Positions 7,275 through 16,030 of a DNA stretch of 64,000 nucleotides are shown piece by piece. The stretch's first letter is position 1. Each line of letters begins with the position of its first letter. The DNA lies in NCBI RefSeq assembly GCF_000620645.1, contig NZ_JIAV01000002.1, positions 1 to 64,000 on the forward strand, read 5' to 3'. Origin of the DNA: Nocardioides sp. URHA0032 (GTDB lineage: Bacteria; Actinomycetota; Actinomycetes; Propionibacteriales; Nocardioidaceae). The notes beneath the pieces were generated by a model. That model was not told the origin of the DNA. It did not search any database and saw only the letters and a list, made by a program, of their open reading frames with translations. Both the position numbers and the translations under genes were made by a program.

Positions 7275-9971
7275 GTGCCTCGCCTCCTGCTCCTCGACGG
7301 ACACTCGCTCGCCTACCGCGCCTTCTTCGCGCTGCCCGTCGAGAACTTCTCCACCACGACCGGGCAGCACACGAACGCCGTCTACGGCTTCACCTCGATG
7401 CTCATCAACGTGCTGCGCGACGAGCAGCCCACGCACGTCGGCGTCGCGTTCGACGTCTCCCGGCAGACGTTCCGCCTCGAGCAGTACGCCGAGTACAAGG
7501 CCAAGCGCAACAAGACCCCCACCGAGTTCAGCAGCCAGCTGCCGCTCATCGAGGAGGTCCTCAACGCGCTGCGGATCCCGTTCCTGAAGAAGGACGGCTA
7601 CGAGGCCGACGACATCATCGCGACCCTCGTCACGCAGGCGCTCGAGGACGACGAGATGGAGGTCCTGATCCTCACCGGCGACCGGGACTCGCTCCAGCTC
7701 GTGACCGAGCGGTCGACCGTGCTCTACCCGATGCGCGGCGTCTCGGACCTGGCCCGGATGACCCCGGCCGCCGTCGAGGAGAAGTACGGCGTCCCGCCGT
7801 ACCGCTACCCCGAGCTCGCGGCGATCGTGGGGGAGACCTCCGACAACCTGCCGGGCGTGCCCGGCGTCGGCCAGGGCTACGCCGCGAAGTGGATCAACCA
7901 GTACGACGGCCTCGACAACGTCATCACCCACGCCGACGAGATCACCGGCAAGAAGGGCGAGGCGCTGCGCGAACACCTCGGCGACGTGATCCGCAACCGC
8001 CAGCTCAACGCCCTGGTCCGTGACCTGCCGCTCGACAAGGCCCCCGTCGACCTCGCCGTACGCCCCTGGGACCGGCACGAGGTGCACACCCTGTTCGACG
8101 GGCTCGAGTTCCGGGTGCTGCGGGACCGGCTGTTCGAGACGCTGACGTCGGAGGAGGACATCGACGACTCCGGCTTCGACGTCGCGATGAGCGTCCTGGG
8201 CGCCGGTGAGCTGGCCGGCTGGCTGGAGCAGAACGCCGCCTCGGGCGACCGCGTCGGCGTGCATGTCGTGGGCCGGTGGGGCGGCGGCAGCGGTGACGTC
8301 ACCAGTGTCGCACTGGCGACCGGCGACGGGACCGCCGGCTGGGTCGCCACCGACGAGCTCGACGCCGACAACCAGGCGGCGCTGGTCGGGTGGCTGGCGG
8401 ACCCGAAGCAGCCCAAGGTGCTGCACGACGCGAAGGGCCCGATGCTGGCGCTCGCGGCGTGGGGCATGCCGCTGTCCGGCCTCGAGAGGGACACCGCGCT
8501 CTCGGCCTACCTCGCCCGCCCCGACCAGCGCTCCTACGACCTCGCCGACCTGACCGTGCGCTACCTCAAGCGCGAGCTCAAGCAGGGCGGGGCCGACGAC
8601 GGGCAGCTGAGCCTCGACGGCCTCGACGACACGCTCGACGGGACCCGCGCCGGAGAGGTGGAGATGCTGCACGCCCGGGCCGTCCTCGACCTGGCCGCTG
8701 CCCTGGACGACGAGCTCGAGGAGCGCGGCGGCACCCGTCTGCTCCACGACATCGAGCTGCCGCTGGTCGACCTGCTCGCGAAGATGGAGCAGACCGGCAT
8801 CGCCGTCGACACCGAGCACCTCGAGTCGCTCGAGGGCCACTTCGCGGCCGAGGTCCGCGAGGCCGCCGAGCAGGCGTTCGCGGTGATCGGCAAGGAGATC
8901 AACCTCGGCTCGCCCAAGCAGCTGCAGACCGTGCTGTTCGACGAGCTCGGCATGCCGAAGACCAAGCGCACCAAGACCGGCTACACCACCGACGCCGACG
9001 CGCTGCAGGCGCTGTACGTCAAGACCGAGCACCCGTTCCTGCTGCACCTGCTGCGCCACCGCGACGTCTCCCGGCTGCGGCAGACCATCGAGGGCCTGCT
9101 GAAGACGGTGGCCGGCGACGGGCGGATCCACACGACGTTCAACCAGACGATCGCGGCGACCGGCCGGCTCTCGAGCACCGATCCGAACCTCCAGAACATC
9201 CCGATCCGCACCGAGGAGGGTCGCCGGATCCGCGAGGGCTTCGTCGTCGGACAGAGCGTCGTCGGGCAGGGCTTCGAGTCCCTGATGACCGCGGACTACA
9301 GCCAGATCGAGATGCGGATCATGGCGCACCTGTCCGAGGACGCGCTGCTCATCGAGGCGTTCCGGTCCGGTCGTGACTTCCACTCGATCACCGCGGCCCG
9401 GGTCTTCGACGTCCCCGCCGACGACGTGACCGTCGAGATGCGGGCCAAGATCAAGGCGATGAACTACGGCCTGGCCTACGGGCTGTCCGCGTTCGGCCTC
9501 AGCCAGCAGCTCGGGATCGAGGCGGGCGAGGCGCGCGGGCTGATGGACGAGTACTTCCAGACCTTCGGCGGGATCCGCGACTACCTCGGCGGCGTCGTCG
9601 AGGAGGCCCGGAGGACCGGCTTCACCGAGACCATCAAGGGACGGCGCCGCTACCTGCCCGACCTGACCAGCGACAACCGACAGCGTCGCGAGATGGCCGA
9701 GCGGATGGCGCTCAACGCCCCGATCCAGGGCTCGGCGGCCGACATCATCAAGATCGCGATGCTCTACGTCGACGGCGCGATCGAGCAGGCCGGGTTGCAG
9801 TCCCGGATGCTGCTCCAGGTGCACGACGAGCTCGTGTTCGAGGTGGCGACCGGCGAGCAGGAGGCGCTGGAGGCGCTGGTCCGTGAGCAGATGGGCCGCG
9901 CGGCCGACCTCGCCGTACCGCTGGACGTGTCAGTCGGCTTCGGCCGGAGCTGGCACGACGCGGCCCACTGA
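7275..9971 (+). CDS. polA: DNA polymerase I
   Basis: This 898-residue enzyme fills gaps and removes RNA primers during replication and repair. Residues 1-300 form the 5'-3' exonuclease (LLLDGHSLAYRAFFALP, GYEADDIIATL, LTGDRDSLQLV and the GVPGVG helix-hairpin-helix). The middle third matches the proofreading-domain fold, but I see no DXE metal-binding motif, as is usual in actinobacterial Pol I, so proofreading is probably absent. The polymerase has motif A TADYSQIEMRIMAHLS, motif B RAKIKAMNYGLAYG and motif C QVHDELVFEV. The start is GTG 7275. The last 42 nt overlap the converging flippase gene. Confidence 0.98.
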   Translation: MPRLLLLDGHSLAYRAFFALPVENFSTTTGQHTNAVYGFTSMLINVLRDEQPTHVGVAFDVSRQTFRLEQYAEYKAKRNKTPTEFSSQLPLIEEVLNALRIPFLKKDGYEADDIIATLVTQALEDDEMEVLILTGDRDSLQLVTERSTVLYPMRGVSDLARMTPAAVEEKYGVPPYRYPELAAIVGETSDNLPGVPGVGQGYAAKWINQYDGLDNVITHADEITGKKGEALREHLGDVIRNRQLNALVRDLPLDKAPVDLAVRPWDRHEVHTLFDGLEFRVLRDRLFETLTSEEDIDDSGFDVAMSVLGAGELAGWLEQNAASGDRVGVHVVGRWGGGSGDVTSVALATGDGTAGWVATDELDADNQAALVGWLADPKQPKVLHDAKGPMLALAAWGMPLSGLERDTALSAYLARPDQRSYDLADLTVRYLKRELKQGGADDGQLSLDGLDDTLDGTRAGEVEMLHARAVLDLAAALDDELEERGGTRLLHDIELPLVDLLAKMEQTGIAVDTEHLESLEGHFAAEVREAAEQAFAVIGKEINLGSPKQLQTVLFDELGMPKTKRTKTGYTTDADALQALYVKTEHPFLLHLLRHRDVSRLRQTIEGLLKTVAGDGRIHTTFNQTIAATGRLSSTDPNLQNIPIRTEEGRRIREGFVVGQSVVGQGFESLMTADYSQIEMRIMAHLSEDALLIEAFRSGRDFHSITAARVFDVPADDVTVEMRAKIKAMNYGLAYGLSAFGLSQQLGIEAGEARGLMDEYFQTFGGIRDYLGGVVEEARRTGFTETIKGRRRYLPDLTSDNRQRREMAERMALNAPIQGSAADIIKIAMLYVDGAIEQAGLQSRMLLQVHDELVFEVATGEQEALEALVREQMGRAADLAVPLDVSVGFGRSWHDAAH

Positions 9972-11183
9972 CGGGCGCAGCACGTACGCGCTGACCGCCA
10001 GCAGTACGGCCAGCAGGACCGAGTCGACCGTGATGACCACCGCCAGCAGCCCGCGCAGGCTGGACGTGGTGAGGCCGAGGACGACGACCACCACGAACGC
10101 CGACCACACCAGGTACGCCGAGCGCTGGCCCTGCCGGGCGAGCACCGAGTAGACGAGCAGCTGCAGCATCGACAGCACGGTGCCGAGGATCGCGAAGATC
10201 CAGAGGTGGTCGGCGATCTCCTCGAACTGCTGGCCGCCCACGAAGACGAGCGCCAGGCGCGGCAGCAGCGCCGCCCCGGCGGTCGCGACGGCACCCAGCA
10301 CCGCGACCAGGCCGAGGCTGGCGGTCAGCGCGCGCCGACGCTCGCCCACCGTCGACATCGAGGGGAACGCGACGACCACGACGAACTGTGGCAGGAACAG
10401 CACGGCCTTGGTCAGGATCAACCCGCCGGCGTAGAGGCCGGCGTCGTGCTCGGTCAGCACGTTGCGGGCGATCACGATGTCGGTGTTGGAGAGCGCGAAG
10501 AACGCGAGCAGCACCTGAGAGTTGTGGAACGACTCCCGGATCACCCTCCGGAAGCCGTGGTCCTCGCTCTGGACCCCTTCGTCGCGCGCGCGACGAAGGA
10601 ACCACCAGCCGGCGACCACCGGGGCGCAGGCGCCGAGCCCGGTGCCGACGAGCGCGGCGGCCTCGGTCGGGTGCCAGGCGATCAGGAGCGTGCCGATGAC
10701 CAGGCGGGGCACCCCACTGAGCACGTACAGCACCGACAGCGCCTGCCAGCGACGCTCGCCCTGGAGGATGCCGGCCTGGCCACCCATGATCGTGAACGGC
10801 ACCGAGATGACCGAGACCAGCGCGGCGGTGAGCAGGCTGTCCAGCCGGAGCACCACGTTCAGCAGCGGCGACAGCACCAGGAGCAGCACGCCGAGCGCCG
10901 CGGCCGCCCGGTAGGTGACCCCGAGGATGGTCTTCTCGATCTGCGCGATGTGCTCGGGCTCGGCCGCGATCCGGCGCGCGGCGGTGGCCTGGATGCCCAG
11001 CTGGAGGACCGTGATCACCAGCAACGTGGCCATCAGGCTCGCGAACGCGCCGTACGCCTGCGGGCCGAGCAGCCGGGCGGCGATCATCGTGAAGCCGTAC
11101 GTCGCCACGTTCATGACGGCCATCGCCACGGCGATCGAGCCGCCGCCGCTCAGCAGCCGGGTGAGGCGGCGCGAAGGGGTCAC
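9930..11183 (-). CDS. Polysaccharide flippase (Wzx/MOP superfamily)
   Basis: This 417-residue protein has about 12 hydrophobic helices and opens with GGGSIAVAMAVMNVATYGFT and ARLLGPQAYGAFASLM, characteristic of lipopolysaccharide-biosynthesis/MurJ-like flippases. It probably moves lipid-linked oligosaccharide across the membrane. It sits next to the ubiA-dprE cluster, consistent with a cell-envelope role. The start is set at GTG 11183, where family homology begins; a TACGCT -10 hexamer lies 8 nt upstream, suggesting a leaderless mRNA. The 3' end overlaps polA by 42 nt. Confidence 0.82.
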   Translation of the reverse strand: MTPSRRLTRLLSGGGSIAVAMAVMNVATYGFTMIAARLLGPQAYGAFASLMATLLVITVLQLGIQATAARRIAAEPEHIAQIEKTILGVTYRAAAALGVLLLVLSPLLNVVLRLDSLLTAALVSVISVPFTIMGGQAGILQGERRWQALSVLYVLSGVPRLVIGTLLIAWHPTEAAALVGTGLGACAPVVAGWWFLRRARDEGVQSEDHGFRRVIRESFHNSQVLLAFFALSNTDIVIARNVLTEHDAGLYAGGLILTKAVLFLPQFVVVVAFPSMSTVGERRRALTASLGLVAVLGAVATAGAALLPRLALVFVGGQQFEEIADHLWIFAILGTVLSMLQLLVYSVLARQGQRSAYLVWSAFVVVVVLGLTTSSLRGLLAVVITVDSVLLAVLLAVSAYVLRPSVGRVVPAPAEAD

Positions 11184-11191
11184 GGGAGGGA

Positions 11192-11197
11192 AGCGTA
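11192..11197 (-). promoter_or_regulatory. -10 hexamer before the flippase gene
   Basis: TACGCT on the minus strand, 8 nt before GTG 11183. Only 30 bp separate this gene from the divergent ubiA start, so both promoters must lie in or beside this gap. Confidence 0.35.
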
Positions 11198-11213
11198 TGC
11201 GAGACTCGCGCGC

Positions 11214-12080
11214 GTGATTCGCGCCGGTGCCGTGCTGCGGTCCCTGCGGCCGAAGCAGTGGACCAAGAACCTCCTCGTGGTCGCGGCACCGCTCGCCGCC
11301 GGCGACCTCGGCGACGCCGGCGTCCTGGGTCCGACCGTGCTGGCGTTCCTGGCGTTCTGTGCGGCCTCCTCCGCGATGTACCTGGTCAACGACTGCGCGG
11401 ACGTCGAGGCCGACCGGCTGCACCCCCGCAAGCAGTTCCGGCCGATCGCGGCCGGCGAGCTCTCCGTCCGGGGGGCGCTCCTGGTCGCCACGCTGCTGTT
11501 CCTGGTCAGCGTCGGCCTGGCCGCGCTGACCCGCTGGGAGTTCGTGCTGCTGCTCGTCTCCTACGTCGCGGTGATGCTCGCCTACTCGCTCCGCCTCAAG
11601 CACGAGCCGGTGATCGACCTGGCGCTGGTCGCCGCCGGGTTCCTGATGCGCGCGGTCGCCGGCGGCCTCGCCGCGGCGATCCCGATCTCGGACTGGTTCC
11701 TCATGGTGGCCGGCTTCGGCTCGCTGTTCATCGTGGCCGGCAAGCGCTACTCCGAGCTGCACACGCTCGGCAGCGAGGCGGGCACCCGGCGTTCGCTGGT
11801 GCACTACACCGACAGCTACCTCCGGTTCGTCTGGAGCATCGCGGCGGCCGTCACCGTCGCGGCGTACTGCCTGTGGGCGTTCGAGAACGCCGCCGAGACC
11901 GGCATCCCGTGGCACACGCTCTCGATCCTGCCGTTCGTGGTCGGGCTGCTCCGGTACGCCGTGGACGTCGACGCGGGGGCGGCCGCCGAGCCCGAGGACA
12001 TCGTCTGGGGCGACCGGCTGCTGCAGGGGATCGGCGTGATCTGGGTGGTCGCGCTGACCCTCGGGGTGCTGGGTGTCTGA
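11214..12080 (+). CDS. ubiA: Decaprenyl-phosphate phosphoribosyltransferase (UbiA family)
   Basis: This 288-residue membrane enzyme should transfer phosphoribose from PRPP to decaprenyl phosphate, the first step towards DPA (Rv3806c type). The prenyltransferase Asp-rich motif is present as YLVNDCADVEADRLHPRK followed by QFRPIAAGELS, a wording typical of the phosphoribosyl subgroup rather than quinone UbiA. The second conserved region is MRAVAGGLAAAIPISDWF. About nine helices are visible. The start GTG 11214 coincides with the onset of homology (RSLRPKQWTKN). Its stop overlaps the dprE1 start by 8 nt. Confidence 0.92.
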   Translation: MIRAGAVLRSLRPKQWTKNLLVVAAPLAAGDLGDAGVLGPTVLAFLAFCAASSAMYLVNDCADVEADRLHPRKQFRPIAAGELSVRGALLVATLLFLVSVGLAALTRWEFVLLLVSYVAVMLAYSLRLKHEPVIDLALVAAGFLMRAVAGGLAAAIPISDWFLMVAGFGSLFIVAGKRYSELHTLGSEAGTRRSLVHYTDSYLRFVWSIAAAVTVAAYCLWAFENAAETGIPWHTLSILPFVVGLLRYAVDVDAGAAAEPEDIVWGDRLLQGIGVIWVVALTLGVLGV

Positions 12081-13407
12081 CTCCTCCACGTTCCACGGCT
12101 GGGGCCGCACGGCACCGTCGGTCGGCCGCCCGGTCACGGCGACCGCGAACGGCGTGCCGCACCTCGTCCGCCGGGCCGGGCCCCGCGGGCTGATCGCCCG
12201 CGGCCTGGGACGCTCGTACGGCGACCCGGCGCAGAACGCCGGGGGCGACGTGCTGCTCCCGCTGCCGACCGAGATCGGCGCGGTCGCGGCCGACGGCACG
12301 GTTCGCGCGAGCGCCGGGACCAGCCTGCACGACCTGATGGCGGCGCTGCTGCCGCGCGGCCGGTTCCTGCCGGTCACGCCCGGCACCCGGTACGTCACCG
12401 TCGCCGGCGCGATCGCCTGCGACGTGCACGGCAAGAGCCACCACCGCGCCGGGAGCTTCGGCGCCCACGTCGTCGACCTCGACCTGGTGATCGCGAGCGG
12501 CGAGACCCGCACGGTCGGCCCGGACCGGGACCCCGACCTCTTCTGGGCCACGGTCGGCGGCCTCGGTCTGACCGGGGTGATCACGGCGGCCACGCTGCGG
12601 ACCATCCCCGTCGAGACGGCGTACGCCGAGGTCAGCACCCAGCGCCTGCCCGACCTGGACGCCGTCATGGCCGAGATGCGCGAGGGCGACGACGCCGTGA
12701 CGTACTCCGTCGCCTGGATCGACACCCTGGCCCGCGGCGCCGCGCTGGGCCGCTCCGTGCTCTCGCGCGGCGAGCACGCCACTCGCGAGCTGCTCGGTGA
12801 CCGCGGCGACCTCCTGACCCCGCCCGCCGCACCGCGCCTGGCGGTGCCGTTCACCCCACCGGTCAACCTGGTCGGATCACTCGGCGTGCGCGCGTTCAAC
12901 GAGGCGTGGTTCCGCAAGGCTCCTCGCCACCGCACCGGCGAGATCCAGCCGCTCGCCACCTTCTTCCACCCGCTGGACGGCGTCGCGGGCTGGAACCGCG
13001 TCTACGGTCCGCACGGCCTCGTGCAGTACCAGTTCGTGGTGCCCGACCACGAGGACGCCGCGCTGGTGCGCATCCTGGAGCAGATCGCCGCCGCCCGGCT
13101 CCCGTCGTTCCTCGCCGTGCTCAAGCGGTTCGGCCCCGGCAACGACGGCCCGCTGTCGTTCCCGATGGCCGGCTGGACGCTGGCCTACGACGTCCCTGCG
13201 CACCCGGACCTCGCCCCGCTCCTCGACGGCCTCGACGACCAGGTCGTCGCCGCCGGCGGGCGGGTCTACCTCGCCAAGGACTCCCGGCTACGGGCGGGAC
13301 TGCTGCCCGCGATGTACCCCCGGCTCGACGAGCTCCGCGCCGTCCGCGAGAAGGTCGACCCCGACCGCGTGTTCCGCTCCGACCTGTCCCGCCGCCTCGA
13401 GATCTGA
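12073..13407 (+). CDS. dprE1: Decaprenylphosphoryl-beta-D-ribose 2'-oxidase (DprE1)
   Basis: This 444-residue FAD enzyme oxidises decaprenylphosphoryl ribose at C2', the first half of epimerisation to DPA. The VAO-type FAD domain covers about residues 20-190 (IARGLGRSYGDPAQNAGG, ACDVHGKSHHRAGSFG). The C-terminal part carries the YLAKDSR active-site lysine (K402, equivalent to K418 of M. tuberculosis) and KVDPDRVFRSDLSRRL. At the benzothiazinone target position (C387 in M. tuberculosis) the aligned residue is Ala371 in GWTLAYDVP. The start is GTG 12073, overlapping ubiA, so the pair is translationally coupled; dprE2 follows 10 nt later. Confidence 0.95.
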   Translation: MSDSSTFHGWGRTAPSVGRPVTATANGVPHLVRRAGPRGLIARGLGRSYGDPAQNAGGDVLLPLPTEIGAVAADGTVRASAGTSLHDLMAALLPRGRFLPVTPGTRYVTVAGAIACDVHGKSHHRAGSFGAHVVDLDLVIASGETRTVGPDRDPDLFWATVGGLGLTGVITAATLRTIPVETAYAEVSTQRLPDLDAVMAEMREGDDAVTYSVAWIDTLARGAALGRSVLSRGEHATRELLGDRGDLLTPPAAPRLAVPFTPPVNLVGSLGVRAFNEAWFRKAPRHRTGEIQPLATFFHPLDGVAGWNRVYGPHGLVQYQFVVPDHEDAALVRILEQIAAARLPSFLAVLKRFGPGNDGPLSFPMAGWTLAYDVPAHPDLAPLLDGLDDQVVAAGGRVYLAKDSRLRAGLLPAMYPRLDELRAVREKVDPDRVFRSDLSRRLEI

Positions 13408-13417
13408 TGGAGATCTG

Positions 13418-14167
13418 ATGCTCAACGCCCTCGGCCAGCCCCAGACCGTGCTGCTGCTCGGCGGGACCAGCGACATCGCGCTCGCCACGGCCGAGCGGTG
13501 GGCCCGCTCCGGTGACCTGCACGTGGTCCTCGCCGCTCGGCCCGGCGAGCGTCGGGACGCCGCCGCCACGCGGCTCGAGCAGTCCGGCGCCGTCGTGGAG
13601 GCGGTCGACTTCGAGGCCGAGGCCACCGGGACCCACCCCACGCTGGTCGAGGCGATCGAGCGCGACATCGACGTGGCGGTGGTCGCCTTCGGGGTGCTCG
13701 GGGACGAGGAGCAGGCCTGGCAGGACCACGCGGCCGCCGTGCACCTGGCCACCGTGAACTACACGGCGCCGGTCAGCCTCGGCGTCTGCCTCGCAGCGAG
13801 GCTCAGGAAGCAGGGCCACGGCGTGATCGTCGCGCTGTCGTCGGTGGCGGGGGAGCGGGTGCGCCGCTCCAACTTCGTCTACGGCTCGAGCAAGGCCGGA
13901 ATGGACGGCTTCTACCTCGGCCTCGGCGAGGCGCTCCGCGGCACCGGCGCCCGGGTGCTCGTCGTCCGCCCGGGCTTCGTCCGCACCAAGATGACCGAGG
14001 GCCGCGACCCGGCGCCGCTGTCGGTGGACGCCGATGACGTCGCGGCCGCGATCGTGAAGGGCGTCGCCGGCGGTGACGACCTGGTGTGGGTGCCGGCCGC
14101 GATGCGCGGCGTGATGTCCGGCCTGCGACACGTGCCCCGCGCGCTGTTCCGGAAGCTGCCGCTGTAG
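13418..14167 (+). CDS. dprE2: Decaprenylphosphoryl-2-keto-beta-D-erythro-pentose reductase (DprE2)
   Basis: This 249-residue short-chain dehydrogenase/reductase should complete epimerisation by reducing the keto intermediate to DPA with NADH. The Rossmann motif is LLLGGTSDIALATAERW and the catalytic YxxxK is present in FVYGSSKAGMDGFYLGL, with an upstream Ser (ALSSVAGERVRRSN). Length and wording match DprE2 (Rv3791). It lies 10 nt after dprE1; the ATG at 13418 is preceded by a duplicated GATCTGATG. Its TAG stop shares one base with the GTG of the next gene, so ubiA-dprE1-dprE2 and the next gene read as one operon. Confidence 0.93.
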   Translation: MLNALGQPQTVLLLGGTSDIALATAERWARSGDLHVVLAARPGERRDAAATRLEQSGAVVEAVDFEAEATGTHPTLVEAIERDIDVAVVAFGVLGDEEQAWQDHAAAVHLATVNYTAPVSLGVCLAARLRKQGHGVIVALSSVAGERVRRSNFVYGSSKAGMDGFYLGLGEALRGTGARVLVVRPGFVRTKMTEGRDPAPLSVDADDVAAAIVKGVAGGDDLVWVPAAMRGVMSGLRHVPRALFRKLPL

Positions 14168-15843
14168 TGCACCCTGCGCGGTGGCTCGTGCCGGCGTGGG
14201 CCGTCGCCCTCGCCGTGCTGATGCTGGGCCCGGTCCTCGGCGCGGGCTATCTGCTGACCTACGACATGGTGTGGGTGCCCGACCTCGCCCTGCGGACCGA
14301 CTTCCTCGGCCTCGGCTCGGCACTGCCTCGCGCTGTCCCGTCGGACGCCGTGGTGGCGGTCCTCGACGAGGTGCTGCCCGGGATGCTCCTCCAGAAGGTC
14401 GTCCTGCTCGGCGCCCTGGTCATCGGCGGCCTCGGCGCCGCCCGGCTGGCGGGCCGCTCGACGGTGGCCCGGCTGGCCGCGGTCAGCGTCTACGTCTGGA
14501 GCCCCTACGTCGTCGAACGACTCTGGATCGGGCACTGGCCGTTGCTGCTCTGCTGGGCGGTGCTGCCGTGGCTGGTCGCCGAGGGGATCCGGCTCCGCAC
14601 CGACGCACGCCTCGGCGCGGCACTGCCGTTCCTGCTGGTCGTCGGCAGCCTCAGCGCGAACGCCGGGCTGATGGCGGCCGCCACCCTGCTCGCCGTCGGT
14701 GTCACCCGTAGCAACGCGGCCCGCCTGGTCGCGGTCACCGTCGCCGCGAACGCGCCGTGGCTGGTCGCCGGACTGCTGCACCTCGACACCGCCACGTCCA
14801 GCACATCGGGCGCGGTCTTCGGGATGAACGCCGAGGGCCCGCTGCCCGCCCCCCTCGCCGCCCTCACCCTCGGCGGCATCTGGAACTCCGAGGTCGTCCC
14901 GGGCTCACGCGGACTGCTGGTGCTCCCGCTCGTGCTCACCGTCGGGTACGGCGCTCTGGCTCTCGTCGGCGCCCGTCCACTCGCCCGGCGGCTCGGCCGC
15001 CGGACGACCACCGCCCTGGTGTCGCTGTGGGCCGTCGGGTACGCCGTCGCGCTGCTGTCGTGGGCGGTCCCGGACGGGCTCGGCTGGGTGGCCGGCCACG
15101 TGCCCGCGGGCGGCCTGCTCCGTGACGGGACCCGCTCGCTGGCCCTCTGCGCACCGCTGACCGCGGCGCTGGTCGCCGCGGGGGTCCAGTGGTGCGGGGA
15201 ACGGGCACCCCGGATCCCGGTCGCGGCTGCCGGCGCCGTGCTCCCGCTGGCCTTCATGCCGGACGCGGCCTGGGGGATCTCCGGCGCGCTCCAGCCGGCG
15301 GACTACCCGGCCGAGTGGGCCCAGGCGCGGACCGCGCTGGGCGCCGGGCAGGGCGACGTGCTGGTGCTGCCGTTCACGAGCTACCGGGCGCCGGCGTGGA
15401 ACCACCACCGCAAGGTGCTCGACCCGCTCCCGCGCTACCTGCGGCCGGACTACGTCGTCAACGACCAGCTCGCCGTGGACGGCCGGATCATCGCGGGTGA
15501 GGACCCACGGGTGCCCGACGTGCTGGCCGCGCTCGCGCTGCCCGACGCCGGCGACCGCGCGGTCGCGCTGGCCGACCTCGGCGTCGGGGCGGTGGCGCGG
15601 GACCGCACCGTGCCCACGACCAGCACCTACGACGCCGAGGTCGCCGGCACCGTCGTCTTCGACGGGGAGGACCTCGAGGTCACGATCCTCGACGTGCCGG
15701 TCGACGAGCGGGAGGCCTCGGCCGGGTCGCTGGTGGCGCTCGGCAGCGCCTGGGCGGCGTACGTCGCGCTGGTGCTGGCCGGCGCGTGGAACACGTGCAG
15801 ACCCATCTCGTCGGGAATGCCCACCCGGCGTCGGTCCGGGTGA
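14167..15843 (+). CDS. Large polytopic membrane protein, GT-C-like (Rv0226c type)
   Basis: This 558-residue protein has about 12 hydrophobic helices followed by a soluble region (about residues 380-530) and a last helix. After the first helix comes LLTYDMVWVPDLALRTDF, an acidic first extracytoplasmic loop as in GT-C polyprenol-phosphate-sugar transferases. Size, topology and neighbourhood fit the Rv0226c family of M. tuberculosis, whose activity I do not know. A lipid-linked sugar transferase or accessory protein is inferred. The start GTG 14167 overlaps the dprE2 stop by 1 nt, placing it in that operon. Confidence 0.78.
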   Translation: MHPARWLVPAWAVALAVLMLGPVLGAGYLLTYDMVWVPDLALRTDFLGLGSALPRAVPSDAVVAVLDEVLPGMLLQKVVLLGALVIGGLGAARLAGRSTVARLAAVSVYVWSPYVVERLWIGHWPLLLCWAVLPWLVAEGIRLRTDARLGAALPFLLVVGSLSANAGLMAAATLLAVGVTRSNAARLVAVTVAANAPWLVAGLLHLDTATSSTSGAVFGMNAEGPLPAPLAALTLGGIWNSEVVPGSRGLLVLPLVLTVGYGALALVGARPLARRLGRRTTTALVSLWAVGYAVALLSWAVPDGLGWVAGHVPAGGLLRDGTRSLALCAPLTAALVAAGVQWCGERAPRIPVAAAGAVLPLAFMPDAAWGISGALQPADYPAEWAQARTALGAGQGDVLVLPFTSYRAPAWNHHRKVLDPLPRYLRPDYVVNDQLAVDGRIIAGEDPRVPDVLAALALPDAGDRAVALADLGVGAVARDRTVPTTSTYDAEVAGTVVFDGEDLEVTILDVPVDEREASAGSLVALGSAWAAYVALVLAGAWNTCRPISSGMPTRRRSG

Positions 15844-15849
15844 TACGTT
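15844..15849 (+). promoter_or_regulatory. -10 hexamer upstream of the DUF2613 gene
   Basis: TACGTT (TANNNT) overlaps the stop region of the preceding gene and lies 24 nt before the GTG at 15874. With the GGGAGGA ribosome site this looks like a conventional leadered promoter. Confidence 0.35.
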
Positions 15850-15873
15850 CTGCGCCGAGAGGGAGGAACCCAC

Positions 15874-16029
15874 GTGCAAGCTTTTCTCATCACCTTTGCG
15901 AGCGTCGTCGTCGGCGGAGGGCTCGCAGGTGCCACCGTGGTCGGTCTGGTGAACTCCCAGACGGCTCCTCCCGCGCAGTCGCCCGCGAACGTCAGCAACC
16001 CGACCCTGGACTACGGCTCCACCCAGTGA
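15874..16029 (+). CDS. DUF2613-like small membrane protein
   Basis: This 51-residue protein starts at GTG 15874 with a strong GGGAGGA ribosome site 5-6 nt upstream. It has one N-terminal hydrophobic helix with glycine zipper-like spacing (SVVVGGGLAGATVVGLV) and a short Pro/Ser-rich outer tail ending NPTLDYGSTQ. This matches the DUF2613 pattern. In M. tuberculosis a DUF2613 protein (Rv0236A) sits beside aftD, as it nearly does here, so a structural role near the arabinan machinery is plausible but unproven. Confidence 0.7.
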   Translation: MQAFLITFASVVVGGGLAGATVVGLVNSQTAPPAQSPANVSNPTLDYGSTQ

Positions 16030-16030
16030 G

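Noticed and set aside
6789..9824. A minus-strand open frame of about 1011 codons across polA
   Set aside because: Only its last 147 codons (start 7232) encode a real protein, the PaaI thioesterase. The rest is antisense to polA and lacks protein character.
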